Shown here in pieces: positions 39,159 to 50,709 of a stretch of 64,000 bases of DNA (its first letter is position 1; the number at the start of each line of letters is the position of its first letter). Source of the stretch: Larimichthys crocea (taxonomy: Eukaryota > Chordata > Actinopteri > Sciaenidae); contig NC_040012.1 of assembly GCF_000972845.2 (NCBI RefSeq), positions 12,088,930 through 12,152,929 of the forward strand, written 5' to 3'. The translations under genes were made by a program, and so were the position numbers. The notes beneath the pieces are model-generated. The model ran no database searches and was not told where the DNA came from. It worked only from the letters and a program-made list of their open reading frames with translations.

Positions 39159-42100
39159 TCATGCATCCGAAGGTGTCCAGGTGAAGAAGTCGATTCCCCG
39201 CAGCTCCTCAGGTAAGTACTCCTGCTCTACAGGGACGCTGAAGGCTGGGTTGTATTTGTAGCCTTTAGCGTAGCCCAGTTGTTTCATCAGCCTGGTGGGG
39301 GCATTGCGAAGGTGCAGGGGGACAGGAGGCAGGGGGCCTTTGTGGTTCCTCAAACAGGCCTTCACATTAGCATAGGCCTTGTAGATCTGCACGGACTTCG
39401 GTGCTCGTGCCAGGTAGACCGCACACTGAGCCAGGATCACCTGTTGACAGTCGACAGAGGTGTTGACAGTGGGACACAATTATATTAAGACTGAAAAAAT
39501 CCAGTTGATATCTCTTGATTAAAAAATCTAAACCATCACCGATTGGTCGTGTAAGCTTACCTCACATTCAGGCATCCCGATGAAGTGACAGGCTTGGAAG
39601 GCAGACACAGCCTGAGGAAGAGCAGAGGGATCTGCCATACCTGAGAGAGACAAGAGACGGAGGCCATTCAGTCAGACAACATTAAAATTATATTTTCATG
39701 CTTACATTTTTTTTTCTCTTATTTCTCTGCATGTATTTCAGCTTTGAGTCTATGTTTTCTTTCCTGTAATAAAATAGTACAAGCTGTCCATAATCCCATA
39801 TAGTGTTCCCATATAATGATTTTTAATTTTAATCAGCAACAGGCCAGTCAGAAAATATCTCAAGTCTTTTGGTTCACCAGACTATTGAAAGAAAGTTACA
39901 GTACGACTATGACTACTACTACTTACTTCAATTTGTACAATATTTTACTTTCAAAACAGTGCAAAAAAGGGTTTTCTAACAAGCTTACAGTAGTAAGTAA
40001 GTAAGTAACTCACAGGAAACCAGAGTGCCAGCTACATGCGGAATGGAAATAGTAAATAATCCAAAATAAATGAAGCGGAGGTTACGTAATTAATCATTTC
40101 ACACACCAACATCCTCGCTGGCAAAGCGGACCAGTCTGCGAGCCACATAGAGAGGATCCTCACCGCCCTCCAGCATGCGGCCCAGCCAGTACAGAGACGC
40201 GTTCTCATCTGAGCCTCTCATAGACTTATGTAACGCTGAGATACAGTTGTAGTGCTCTTCACCTTTAAAAACACAAATACACACAAAGCAAAAAAGAAAA
40301 AGAGGACTGATGAGATCATATAAAGCCATAATGAAGAGAAGAATTCTGTCTCCATTTAGGTCATTAGTCAAAAAATTAGTCAGTACAGTTTGTAGATACA
40401 GTAAATGTGAGTGAAAACATGTTCAGCTATTGTAGTTAAGAAAATACCAAATTCATAATTAATAAGAATTTCAAGTTTTATGGACGTACAGCACATCGAT
40501 CTATGACAGAGTCATAGTTTATATGTCAGTTTGTGAGGAGACTACTTAAACGTGTGTAGTGTAATACCCCAGAGTGTTACAGAAACACACACAGACACAC
40601 ACACAACAAATTATTCCTAAGCAACCGTGAGCACGGCTATAAACACGCACTTGTTTTTTTGTCCCGGTGCTTTTAATTGTGAAAGCCCTGTGACAGGACA
40701 GCGATCACAATTTCTCAGAAGTAATATAATAGCACTGTTAAAACCTCCAGTGTTTCAGATGTTATTTAAAGTGAGGATACAAGTGACAGGTGTTGCAATG
40801 AAACCGCTCCGAGGATTTAACTATGTAGATTTGTGAAACATGCAGCAGCGTGTTAATGTGCAGGAATACAGTTGTAAACTGTCCGACATGCCTCCTTTGA
40901 TAATCGTAAAACATGTTACTGAAACATATATCAAATTGAATTTCTGTTAGCTATGCTAATTGTAAGGTGTTTCCATAATTAATTAATAAAACAACTTTTT
41001 TTTTAAATACTGGTGTGGCTCATAATCACCACATAATTTCAGTAAATGTTGAAAAAAAGTCAGAACAACAACAACAAAAAAAAGGTCAGGAACCAAATTT
41101 TAAAGAATAAAGAAATGTTTCTTCATCATTATTGGTAATTCTTAAATAATAACACAACTTAACTTACTAAAAATATTAGAAGTTACTGGGTGCTTGAAGT
41201 TGCACCTCTCAGATCACGTTGGTTAGTAACAACTGTGACACTGACACAGTGAGTACAGGTGTGCTTACCAGCTTTATCGTAGAGAATATGGGACCTCTGG
41301 AGACCTTCCTTGATGTGCACCTCCTTCAGCAGTATTTCCTGAGAGCCATCTAGACCTGATGAGCTCACTTGAGCCTGAACAGCCAGCTGCAGATTATTAA
41401 GTCCTGCTCTTGCGTCACCATCACAAAGGTAGGCGATGGTGTCCAGAGCTTTTTGTTCAATGAAGATCTTTGGCCTAGAAAGAAGTAAAAGAGTCAGTTA
41501 AATATATAAAATGTAGTATATGTAATAGTAATGTTAGTAGAGTTTAAGGTCACTGCAACATGATATTACATGAATATAAAGGATACAGAAAGTTTGTTTG
41601 TTGTTTACACATTTTAATCTGTAGCTTACGGTAACCGTGGTAATTTAGCCCAGATTAGTGAGCCAGCTTCATTCTGGTTTAAACCCAAACTCAGCTGGAT
41701 AACCCTTTAATCTCTCCACATGTTTTATGCACCCCAAACAATACACACAAATATTAAACTGTATCTCTGGTTTAATATAACATACCTTCTGCAGCCAGCA
41801 GACTCCTGCAACTCATATGCTAATTCTTCTCTGTCAACATATCAGACCAGAGCAGAGCTGAGCTGAGCTGAGCTGAGAGGACTGCAACAAATACTCCAAC
41901 AAATACTAGCACACTCCCACTTATGTTATCTACTGGACCCACTAAGCCAGGAACAGAAGAATAGAAACCAAACCAAAGGATTCTGAGTTATATAGGCTGA
42001 CTCCCAGTCATGATGTGTGACACTGAGGGCTCAGTCCACACAGGAGCACTTACATGTGTCCATCTGAGTGATCTTGATCTTTGGGATTCTCCGACTCTTG

Positions 42101-45100
42101 CTCCAGGACTCTGATCCCCAGTGTGGCCACGGCCCTGTCGAGGATCGAGGCCATCGCCTCCACAGAGAGCTTCTCCAGAACCAGAACCTTGCACCTGCTC
42201 AGCAGGGCGGCATTCACCTGGAAGGACGGATTTTCTGTGGTGGCCCCGATCAGAGTTACGGTCCCGCACTCCACGTGAGGAAGGAAGGTGTCCTACAGAA
42301 AGTGAAGATAATGACCATGTCTAAGATGACAAGATATCAAGAGTAAGTGTTTGTTTGACTACGAAAATGCTTCAAGGTTTATTAAGTAACTGACAACGTG
42401 ACGACTTTTCATGCTTTGATTCAACTCAGTCTCTTTACGAGCTGATGTTCTGTCTGGATTTACTGTCAGGTAGCACACAAAGAAGAACTGTTTTCCACAA
42501 TCTCAATTTAAAATTCTGTGAAATAATTAGTTCCACCTGAAAATAACAGTGCCGCTCATGATTTCTGTTCAAAATTTAAATTAAAACAATAACCTATCTG
42601 TATTTCTACTGACTCACAAAATATTAATATGTCTGTTCCAAGAATCAAACAAAGAAACCGGTGGGTGCTGTTCGAGAGAGGATCAATTGAGTGTTTATTT
42701 TCAGTAAGCACATTCTCATAATAGCTGTAGCAGGCAAGGCCACAAGCTATCCAGTTATTCCTGCAGAACTGTGGTTTGGCAAAGGAAACGATTCAGCACA
42801 CAATCTCCCTCCAACCATAATTTTTTTTGGACACTTTCATACTTTGGTATTTGATAAACTCGTGTCTCAACAGTTATTTCAAACACTGGCTAGACTTTGC
42901 AGCTTACAGTACAAACAACCAATCTGAGTACATCTTTTTCCGGCGAAATACTCCACCTGTTGGGATTTGTTGAAGCGGTGGATTTCATCAATGAACAGTA
43001 TCGTCTTCCTCTTACACAGTCGCAGCTCGTTCTGCGCCTGCTTGATCACCTCTCGGACTTCATTGGTGGACGTGCTGGTGGCAGACAGAGTGACAAAGCG
43101 AGCCGTGCCCTTTTTCTTACTGCTGCTGGCAATTATGTGAGCTAGAGTGGTCTGAAAGAGAACGAAACACATGCAAAGGGATTTGATTAAGACACAAAGA
43201 TAGAAATTATTATTATTTTTGGCCTTTTCAAGCTTTATTTTGATAGAGACAGCTGAAGAGTGACAGGAATGTGGGAAGAGAGAGAGAGATGGAGAATGAC
43301 ATGCGGGAAAGAGCCACAGGTCGGATTCGAACCCTTACCTATTTCTTTTTTAATATTTCATACTATTATTTCAGATTTTGTCCTGTCTTTGAGCTATCAT
43401 CTAATTTTCTAGGTCATACAATGCACCTTCCTTAGAGAGCCTCTCGTCTTCACTGTAAATCCTTATGACAGGCTCCCAAAAATAACCCTTCGATTGTGAA
43501 AGACAAGACAACTGACAGAGGGAGTTAAAGAGGTAAAGTGTTACTGAAGCGTGTTGACAAAGTCTAAGCATGGCAGGCTGCTGTATGACAATCCACTCTA
43601 ACAGCTTGGCATATCTAAGAAGTCATTAACATGCTGTATTAAAGTCTGACAAACAACAATTGCAAGCAGCAACCTGGCAGCCATGGAAGTCATAACTTAT
43701 TTTTGACAACGTGCTGTAAAAGTTTCAACTCTCTCCTTATCAAGTTTATCGCGTTTCTACTACTGGTGCAAACTCTTTTTACAGTTACATATAATTATAA
43801 ACTAATGATTATTCTCATTAGCAATTAATCTGCGGATCATTTTCTCGATCAGTCGATTTAAATGTTTAGTTCAATGTTGATCACTCTTTCCTGAAGCCCA
43901 AAGGTGACGTCCTCAAATGTCACGTTTTGTCCAAAAAACAGAAGATATTCAGTTTAATGAAGGTTTTGAAAGTTGATTGTTTTTTGTGTTTATTGTGTAG
44001 GTTATAGATATTTCTGTCTGTTTAATTTCTGTGGGGTTTTGCCCTTTTATTTGGTTTTACTTCTGTAGTGTATATTACACTTTCTGCTGCTGTAACAAGT
44101 GAATTTCCCAGTTGTGGGATAAATAAAGTATAATCTAATCTAATCTAATGCCATTACAAATGACTTTAAATTAATTTCAATTAATCAATGACCAAAATAA
44201 TTAAAGCAGTAAATTGACACCTGTGGAAATTGTGACACTATTTATTAATCCTTCAATAATCAGCAGATTAAATCAATGATGAAAAAAAAAAGATTAGTTA
44301 CAGATTTGTAATGTTACATCCCAATTAGTCAATTAATTAAAAACAAAACTGATTAATTGATTGGTTAAAATAAGGTTAGGTGCAGCCGTGCCTATGGCTG
44401 GTGGTGTTATTAATATCTTAAAGTCTCACTCTGGTGTTACTGTTTCTGTTTCTGTGTGCTCACCTTAAATCACCTGAGTTTAATCACCTGCACACACAAA
44501 CAAAGACTTTGGGACATCAGAGTCAGCTTGGGGACAGCTTGTTTCTATCACAGTGCTGTAGTGCATTCATTCATTTTTAATAAGGGAGGAGCAGGAGTAG
44601 TAGTAAGGTGTGTTTTTGAACAAGATCTTTTTTTTTTTCTTTAAAGTCTGAGAGAAAAGTGATCACATATAAAACAGAAAGGTAGAGGATGCTTCATGTG
44701 GGCTCACCTTTCCGCAGCCCGGCGGTCCCCACAGGATCATTGACGGGATCTCCTGGGAGTCCAGAAGCGACCGAAAGAGTGTTTGCTGGCCAACAACTTT
44801 ATTCTGACCGAAGTATTCCTCCAGTGTGTTTGGTCTCAGTATCTCCGCCAGGGGCTTGTCTATAGTCAGCAGTGTCCGCGGTGATAAATCATTTAAAGTC
44901 CGCCTGTTTGATCCGGAGGGCTGGATCTTCACATGATCCGGACCTGCTGCTCCGGGTTCCGCCTCGCTTGGCGAACTGCGTTTAATCCCTTTATTGACAG
45001 CAGTGACAGCTGTTTGTTTACTTGAAAATGATCCAGCCCATTCATTTTGAACGGACTGTTTACTCCTGTGGGTCTGAAACAGAGAAAATACCGCGGCTGA

Positions 45101-45370
45101 CGGCGTGGAGGAAGAAGAAGAGGAGGAGGAGGAGGAGGAGGAGGCGGGCACGGTGTTGTTGACACCGGGACTCGGCGGCACAGCCTCCGCGCTAATGCGA
45201 GACTTCTTCAATGGAGGCTCGGTTTCGTCTGTTGTGGACGGACCGCTGTGGTTGACGCCTTTCAGCAGACACAGGTCGAGGTGTCCGTTGATTGCGGACG
45301 CCTCAAAGTCTTTAAAACAGACGGGACACTGCACCGAGTCCGGCGGCGTGGCTGTCATCTCCATCGCCAT
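39159..45370 (-). CDS. wrnip1: ATPase WRNIP1 (Werner helicase-interacting protein 1)
   Basis: Seven exons read on the minus strand (45370-44708, 43151-42957, 42292-42054, 41474-41269, 40262-40107, 39640-39561, 39440-39159) encode 606 aa (human 665). An N-terminal UBZ4 ubiquitin-binding zinc finger has C15, C18, H30 and C34 in [10 protein letters not shown] and GHLDLC. A low-complexity linker with a run of about 12 Ser follows. The AAA+ domain has Walker A GPPGCGKTT split across exons 1 and 2, Walker [11 protein letters not shown] and sensor 1 GATTENPSF. The C-terminal MgsA/RarA-like tetramerisation part has [25 protein letters not shown] and [15 protein letters not shown]1 is a RarA-family ATPase that protects stalled forks and binds polymerase delta and ubiquitin. 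It is divergent from mylk4, as in human 6p25. Confidence 0.96.
43221..43335 (-). mobile_element. Truncated tRNA-derived SINE, family C copy 1
   Basis: It shares GACAGCTGAAGAGTGACAGG, GAATGACATGCGGGAAAG and CCACAGGTCGGATTCGAACC with 50535-50709. The reverse strand carries the Pol III B box GGTTCGAATCC. This copy stops at the B box and lacks the tRNA-like head. Confidence 0.85.
43990..44150 (+). mobile_element. LINE 3' end with (TAATC)n tail
   Basis: The phrase TGTAACAAGTGAATTTCCCA, then GTTGTGGGATAAATAAAGTA and several TAATC units is a recognisable teleost LINE 3' terminus. Only the tail region is present, so it is a 5'-truncated insertion in wrnip1 intron 1. Confidence 0.65.
45106..45142 (-). 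repeat. Coding TCC/TCT trinucleotide run: polyserine tract in WRNIP1
   Basis: On the plus strand this is (GAGGAA/GAG)n; on the coding strand it encodes about 12 consecutive serines between the UBZ finger and the AAA+ domain. It lies in a disordered linker where repeat length is expected to vary. Confidence 0.9.
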
Positions 45371-46200
45371 GTTGTTTCCCGCGAATCGTTTGACCCTTGG
45401 TCACGTGACCAAACGTTGATTATTATTTTTTTAATTAACAGTTGGAAACCGTTTGTTTTTTAACCTAGACGTTGTGTTCAGGTGCGTCTTTATTTTGTTT
45501 TATACATAAATATTAAATTTATTCAAAGATTATGTCACTTAGTGATATTGTCATCATCTAAATCGACTTCCTGGATGCACCGTGTGCCTTCACGTCACGA
45601 TGGGACGTTCAGAAATCATCAACATTTCTGGTTTAGTTCATGTTTTTTTAAAGACAAAAGCAACACTACTACATAAAGATGGACAGTACAAACTTGGAGT
45701 TTGGTTGTTTTTTTTATTTAACCACCGTGATGGTAAGTCTGGCTAATTTTGCAGATTAACTGTAGCAGTTTTATAAATGTTAACACGGGTCTTCCTACAG
45801 TACTTGAATGCAGCATGTCTCTATAAACTGTATTTTAGCCTTGAAGTATGGATTGTTTTGTTTTGTCATATATTTATGGGTTTTTATTTAGTTCGTTCTG
45901 TACTGGGAATTATATTGATACTTGCTAAAAAAACAACAACCTTTTATTCAATTAACAAGTTAACCAAATAATCAAATTTGAAAGCAATTCATTCATTGAT
46001 ATCTGATCGGTAAGGCTGGATTATCAATTGGGGAACTGCCCAACATTAAAAGGGATGTATGATATTAAACAATCAAAAGATAAAATAAATCAATTTATTT
46101 TCATTTTATCAATCTATTGTCGACAAAGCACTTAATAAGTGTTCAGGACCCCTCAAGTTCTCCATGCTAAAAAGGCTACAATCATATTACAGTACTTATG

Positions 46201-46293
<93 letters not shown>

Positions 46294-46330
46294 TTTTATT
46301 GATCCCAAAGAAAATCCAGTAGCAGCATGC
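46201..46330 (-). mobile_element. LINE 3' end whose tail has become a (GATA)n microsatellite
   Basis: Read on the minus strand, CTGGATTTTCTTTGGGATCA then ATAAAATATCTATCTATC matches the same type of LINE terminus (GGGAT(C/A)AATAAA-repeat) seen at 44100. The tail has grown to about 22 ATCT units (46201-46293). Confidence 0.75.
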
Positions 46331-46730
46331 AAACATACATTGAACATACATTAGAATTAACCTATAAAACAGTATCCATATGTTAAAATTAACCTGAGAT
46401 AGATCTAAATATAATATGTACAGAGTGATTAAACATTTATAGCAAAATTAAACATTTGCATTGGATTTAGATATGTACAGAGGAATAAAAAATGTGCAGG
46501 AGAATTAAACATTTGCATAGAAAATAAATATATAACTGTGTTAAGGAGTTAACCCGTGCTAAATATCTAAACAAAAACTATATGAAAAAATAGAAAGTGG
46601 CCGTAGAAATAAAAATGTTTTCTAGAAATGTGAGAAAGAACTACAAATGGGGATAAAGGACTGTGTACAATTCAACAGGTGAATGAAAGTCATTATGGTC
46701 TTTATAAACAAAAACAAAAAAAGATTTTTA

Positions 46731-46812
46731 ATGTTGCTACTTTCTTACAAACTAAATGTTACTTTACCTTTATGTTGCTACTTTCTTACAAACTAAATGT
46801 TACTTTACCTTT
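46731..46812. repeat. Perfect 41-bp tandem duplication before a splice-acceptor-like tract
   Basis: The unit ATGTTGCTACTTTCTTACAA through TACTTTACCTTT occurs at 46731-46771 and 46772-46812. It runs straight into a pyrimidine tract that ends in TGCACAG at 46840. Confidence 0.95.
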
Positions 46813-46840
46813 CTCTGTCTTTCTCTCCTTGTCTGCACAG

Positions 46841-47075
46841 ATAAAATACCCAGCCAACAGAAACACACCAGAGAGGTCAACCAGGCCAGGAAGAGGCACA
46901 GAGAGTTCAGAAGGAAAGTGCTGGCAGCCAAGTGTCCCCCTCTGGGAGAATGGCCAAGCTGAGGTCAGTTCATCAGTGTGCCAACAGACGAAACATGACC
47001 AAGCTGGCTTTATTCCCCTATTTGGAGAATGTGAAAACCATGTGCTTCTTCTGGGAGATGAAGTTTGAACCAGAG
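46841..47075 (+). other. Candidate alternative 5' exon of mylk4 or of an unknown transcript
   Basis: A strong acceptor (TTTCTCTCCTTGTCTGCACAG) precedes this segment and CCAGAG|GTATGC gives a fair donor. An ATG at 46950 opens a 42-codon frame (starting MAKLRSVHQCANRRN) that reaches the donor in phase 0, the phase needed to enter mylk4 exons. The peptide matches nothing I recognise. It could equally be a non-coding exon or chance. Confidence 0.3.
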
Positions 47076-48434
47076 GTATGCAGCTCATGCAATCTATATA
47101 AATACTTACTTTATGCCAAGGAGTATTAATATATGGAATCAGCCTTCTGAGTCTTTAGTACCACCAGCAGAGGGTGGTAAAAGTCACATTTTGCTGTAAC
47201 AATGATGTAACAATGTACTGGTGCATTTACTAATTACTCATTTTAAGCAGTAACTAAAGTGCTTCTGCTCTGTTTATAGTAAAAAATATTATTTGAGACA
47301 GCCTTAATTGGTATTTAAGCAATAATTTAAGGTTTTACCTTGGGGGTCTAAAACAAACAATGTCATAAGAGCTGAGAAAGGTCAAAGGCAATTGATAGCT
47401 TTGACTATGTCAAGTATTCTGCCAAGTGATTGTACCAGAGACAGTGTAAAGCATATAGTATGCGATTCAATTAATCACATGTTGCATTTGTAACTTAAGT
47501 CGTCTACTATAAAGCAAACTGAGACACTGCGAGTAATCAAAGGCCAGCTTTTTTTTTTCCCTCCATGGCATTCATTTGAGCAGTGAGACCACAGCTCCCA
47601 TCCAGAAGTGAGCTCATTATTGTATTTGGAAGAGCCGGCAGTGAGACCAGAGGAGTCCGGGGAGATTTCCAGACATGCCGTACATAGCTGTGATTGGCTA
47701 CTGTCAGCTAGATGGTGACTTCTTGGCTTTGTGGTCATTTCACACTCAAAGTGTTGTTGCACAATTTGGATTATGTGGTTGAGTTATAAAACTGTCAGCG
47801 ATACCAAGACTCATTTATCAAGCAATCCTTAATGCCTTAATTACTGAAACAGACTGGTATTTGATCATGTTGTCATTTGTATTTTACTCATCATGCTATA
47901 AATTAGTGTTCAAACTCTAAAAGTTAATATAACATCGACTCAGCTGAGACAGTTGAGGGTAAGCATCCATGACATGTGACTTTGGAGCAGTGATCCAATA
48001 GTGGAGGCTATTTATTTACACCACAACCAAATGTCTGTGTTGACAGGAAGACTAGACCCCCTATCTCATAGTGCCAGTACTGTACTTAAGATTAATCATG
48101 CTTTCAGTAGACTGTGTCTTAAAGTTTATTCAGTTTCTGAGCAGAGAATGAATTCTAGGGAAGATAGAAGGATCAGTTAAAGCGACAGAAAGCTTGTCTC
48201 TTTGCTGACACCTGTCACCCTTTTGTCGTGAGGACAAACTGTCCTTCCTTTGGCTCCATGTGCTGTTGGGAGTGGGGCTTTGACTGAATTAACAAACGCT
48301 GTGCAGGACAGTCTAGTATTAACGCTTGGGGCGGTCCGTACCCAGAGAAGGAACCTTCATCTCCGCTAACACACCACATGAGACTCTTAGAGGTCTTTTG
48401 TAGTTAAAGAGAAAAGCAAGTCTATAAGAGAAGG

Positions 48435-48593
48435 ATGAAGAGTAAAGGTAAAGTCATGGAGAACTTTGTCAGAGGCTGGGACATTTGGCTAGTCAACAGG
48501 ATGTGTATGGTCACCTCCTACATCTGGAGCAGGCTTTGCACCGTACTCTGCTATAGGAGGAGACATAAAGCATCCACTCCACCTGCCATTCAG
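48435..48593 (+). CDS. Candidate alternative first coding exon of mylk4
   Basis: An ATG at 48435 (a second at 48456) opens 53 codons to a strong donor, ATTCAG|GTATAC, in phase 0, which is compatible with joining any phase-0 mylk4 exon such as 58064. The peptide has the hydrophobic, cysteine-bearing stretch WDIWLVNRMCMVTSYIWSRL followed by CTVLCYRRRHK, which suggests membrane association or S-acylation. It carries no domain I recognise. Its place 5' of mylk4 on the same strand is the main argument for ownership. Confidence 0.45.
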
Positions 48594-50534
48594 GTATACA
48601 CAAAGCTATTTGACTTGAATAATAAGGAACACTGATGCATTGTCGTTTTGCAAAAGGAACATAACTAGAAAATTAACCTTGTAGCTATAGTAGTTGCTGA
48701 TTTTCTGAGGCTGTCAAAATTTTACATGTCCACTTTCTGTTATGTTTTATGTGAGTATGGATAGTATGGAGTATAAGTATTCCCCAAACTATCTTTAATA
48801 TTGTTAGTGTTGTTGTTATGTGGAGTATGTGGGTGTGTTTTAATAAACTATCATAGAGACAAAAGCCAAATTTCTACATTTGAGGACAGTAAAGTTGTAT
48901 TTTATTCCATTTAATTGAAAATCCACTTAAATTCTAATCCTACTGAGAGAATGCAGAACAAAAGCTCAGTTGTTTCGGCGCTTTTCTCGCTCTCTTTCTT
49001 GATTTGCTAACACGTGCAGAAGACACTCGATCTATCATGGCCATGCTGCTGCAAAAGTTGACGCTTTTAGAAGAACATCTTGATCAGAACGTCTTTGTGT
49101 CATGTTGGCATGTATAGTTGTTTTATACCTGTATAGTTAGCAAACATAAATAGTCTATACTGCAGAAATGTATTGTCCCATATCTTACTCAGTGATTAAT
49201 AGTAATTTCCAACTAGGCTGGAGAAATAGACATTTCATAAAGTGTTTACCAACACGTTGCTTTATCTCTCCTTTCTTTATCGAACTGCATATCATTTGAA
49301 CTGTCTTTGCCTCCTCAAAAGCATCCAGAGTTAAGTCGGTGTGGTACAGTAAGTGAAAATGTAACTCATTGACAGCAGTGCCCTTGCTTCCACTCGATTC
49401 GTCCTGCTTATTCATACTGATGTTATTCTCAGTATTCCTCGGAAGAGCCTGCGATGCGCAGTTGGCCTCAAATACATGATTTACAACTAATGCATGACAA
49501 GACTTTGAATTCTGTGGGCAATATCCAGCTCACAAGCTCTATCAAACACAACACATGAGTTGCCAGCAGGGAGCAGAGGCATGGCGCTGTTGTCTTGTAC
49601 TGTGGCATCAAATTTCATGTTGCGTCGCCTCTCAGCCACGTACAGGGACAATTCTGGTGACTGATTCAAATGAGTTTCCTGTTTAATCATAGTGTTATAA
49701 TTACTTTAACCCTTCTAACCCCTACTTTAGCACCACAGATGCTTCATCTTGGCTTTTTATTTGTAACATCTTATTATATTAGTAGATTTCTGTACTTGAC
49801 ACGTAATGAATACATTTTGTATCTTACTTAAAATATTATGTTAGGTATTTAATATAGTAATAGGTTGTTTTTTACACATTATATATTTCAGTTTTGTCTA
49901 GAAACACTTGCACACATCTTTGGTTGACTTTGAAGTACATATATCTACATAATACTATGTACTTGTGCATTATCTGGGCCCACTTACCTCTAGTTAAATG
50001 CCACATCTAATTTAATCAGTCAACTCAACATATGGTGGCAAATCCCTTCAGCAGTAATGTGATGCTCAGTATCTGAGTGAAAGCTGAGATGTGTAATAAT
50101 GATGCACGTGTGATTTGGCTATGTTATGGATAGCAGCAGGCAGGATAAAACATGAGATAAGGTGTTGTTGGTGTTTATGAGCACAGAGTTGAAAGACTCT
50201 GCATGTGGTACAGTGAGCTCTAGTGGTTGAGCCTAACAGGCACACTGCAGTATTTTGAGGTGATAAAACCCAGCTTGGAAATCCTGCTTTTGCTGCCATC
50301 TGGTGAATCATAACTTTCACATTGCTTCTGTGTTGTTTCTTTATGTGTAGTACAGGTTTGACATGGGAAAAGAAATGGAGCCGGAAGTTTGAGTAATGTT
50401 TCACATTTAATTAATCTCTAATATCTGCCGCTTGCTATGTTATTTCAGTTTGTCTGATATTTACTCTGGGATGCCTGTTCCAGTTATTTGTTTTTATCAA
50501 AACCGTTATATATGGCTTAGTATAACTTTTTTTT

Positions 50535-50709
50535 TGGCCCGTTAGAGCTTTATTTGACAGAGACAGCTGAAGAGTGACAGGAATGTGGGACAAGACAGAT
50601 GGGGAATGACATGCGGGAAAGATCCACAGGTCGGATTCGAACCCTGGGCCGCCACGGCAAGCTTTTGTACACAGGGTGGACGCTCTCCCAACCAAGCTAT
50701 ACGACACCC
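50535..50709 (-). mobile_element. tRNA-derived SINE, family C copy 2 (complete head)
   Basis: Read on the minus strand it starts GGTGTCGTATAGCTTGGTTG, an A-box-like start, then carries the B box GGTTCGAATCC and a tail ending GACAGCTGTC-like sequence and AATAAAGCTCTAACGGGCC. Its interior is nearly identical to 43221-43335. This marks a Pol III-type SINE in reverse orientation. Confidence 0.85.

Larger units (their letters stand above)
43152..44707 (-). other. First intron of wrnip1 with two retroelement fragments
   Basis: This 1.56-kb intron contains a truncated SINE at about 43221-43335 and a LINE 3' end at about 43990-44150. The rest is AT-rich and non-coding. Confidence 0.6.
45371..46840. 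other. Divergent wrnip1-mylk4 interval, first part
   Basis: A CACGTGAC element (about 45403) lies just upstream of wrnip1. The rest is AT-rich and carries a reversed LINE tail fused to a GATA microsatellite (about 46201-46330) and a 41-bp tandem duplication (46731-46812). No coding gene was recognised. Confidence 0.6.

Noticed and set aside
42068..42346. Plus-strand open frames opposite wrnip1 exon 3
   Set aside because: Antisense shadows of the conserved AAA+ exon.
48007..48016. CTATTTATTT as an MEF2 site for mylk4
   Set aside because: Only a partial match, isolated, and expected by chance in AT-rich DNA.
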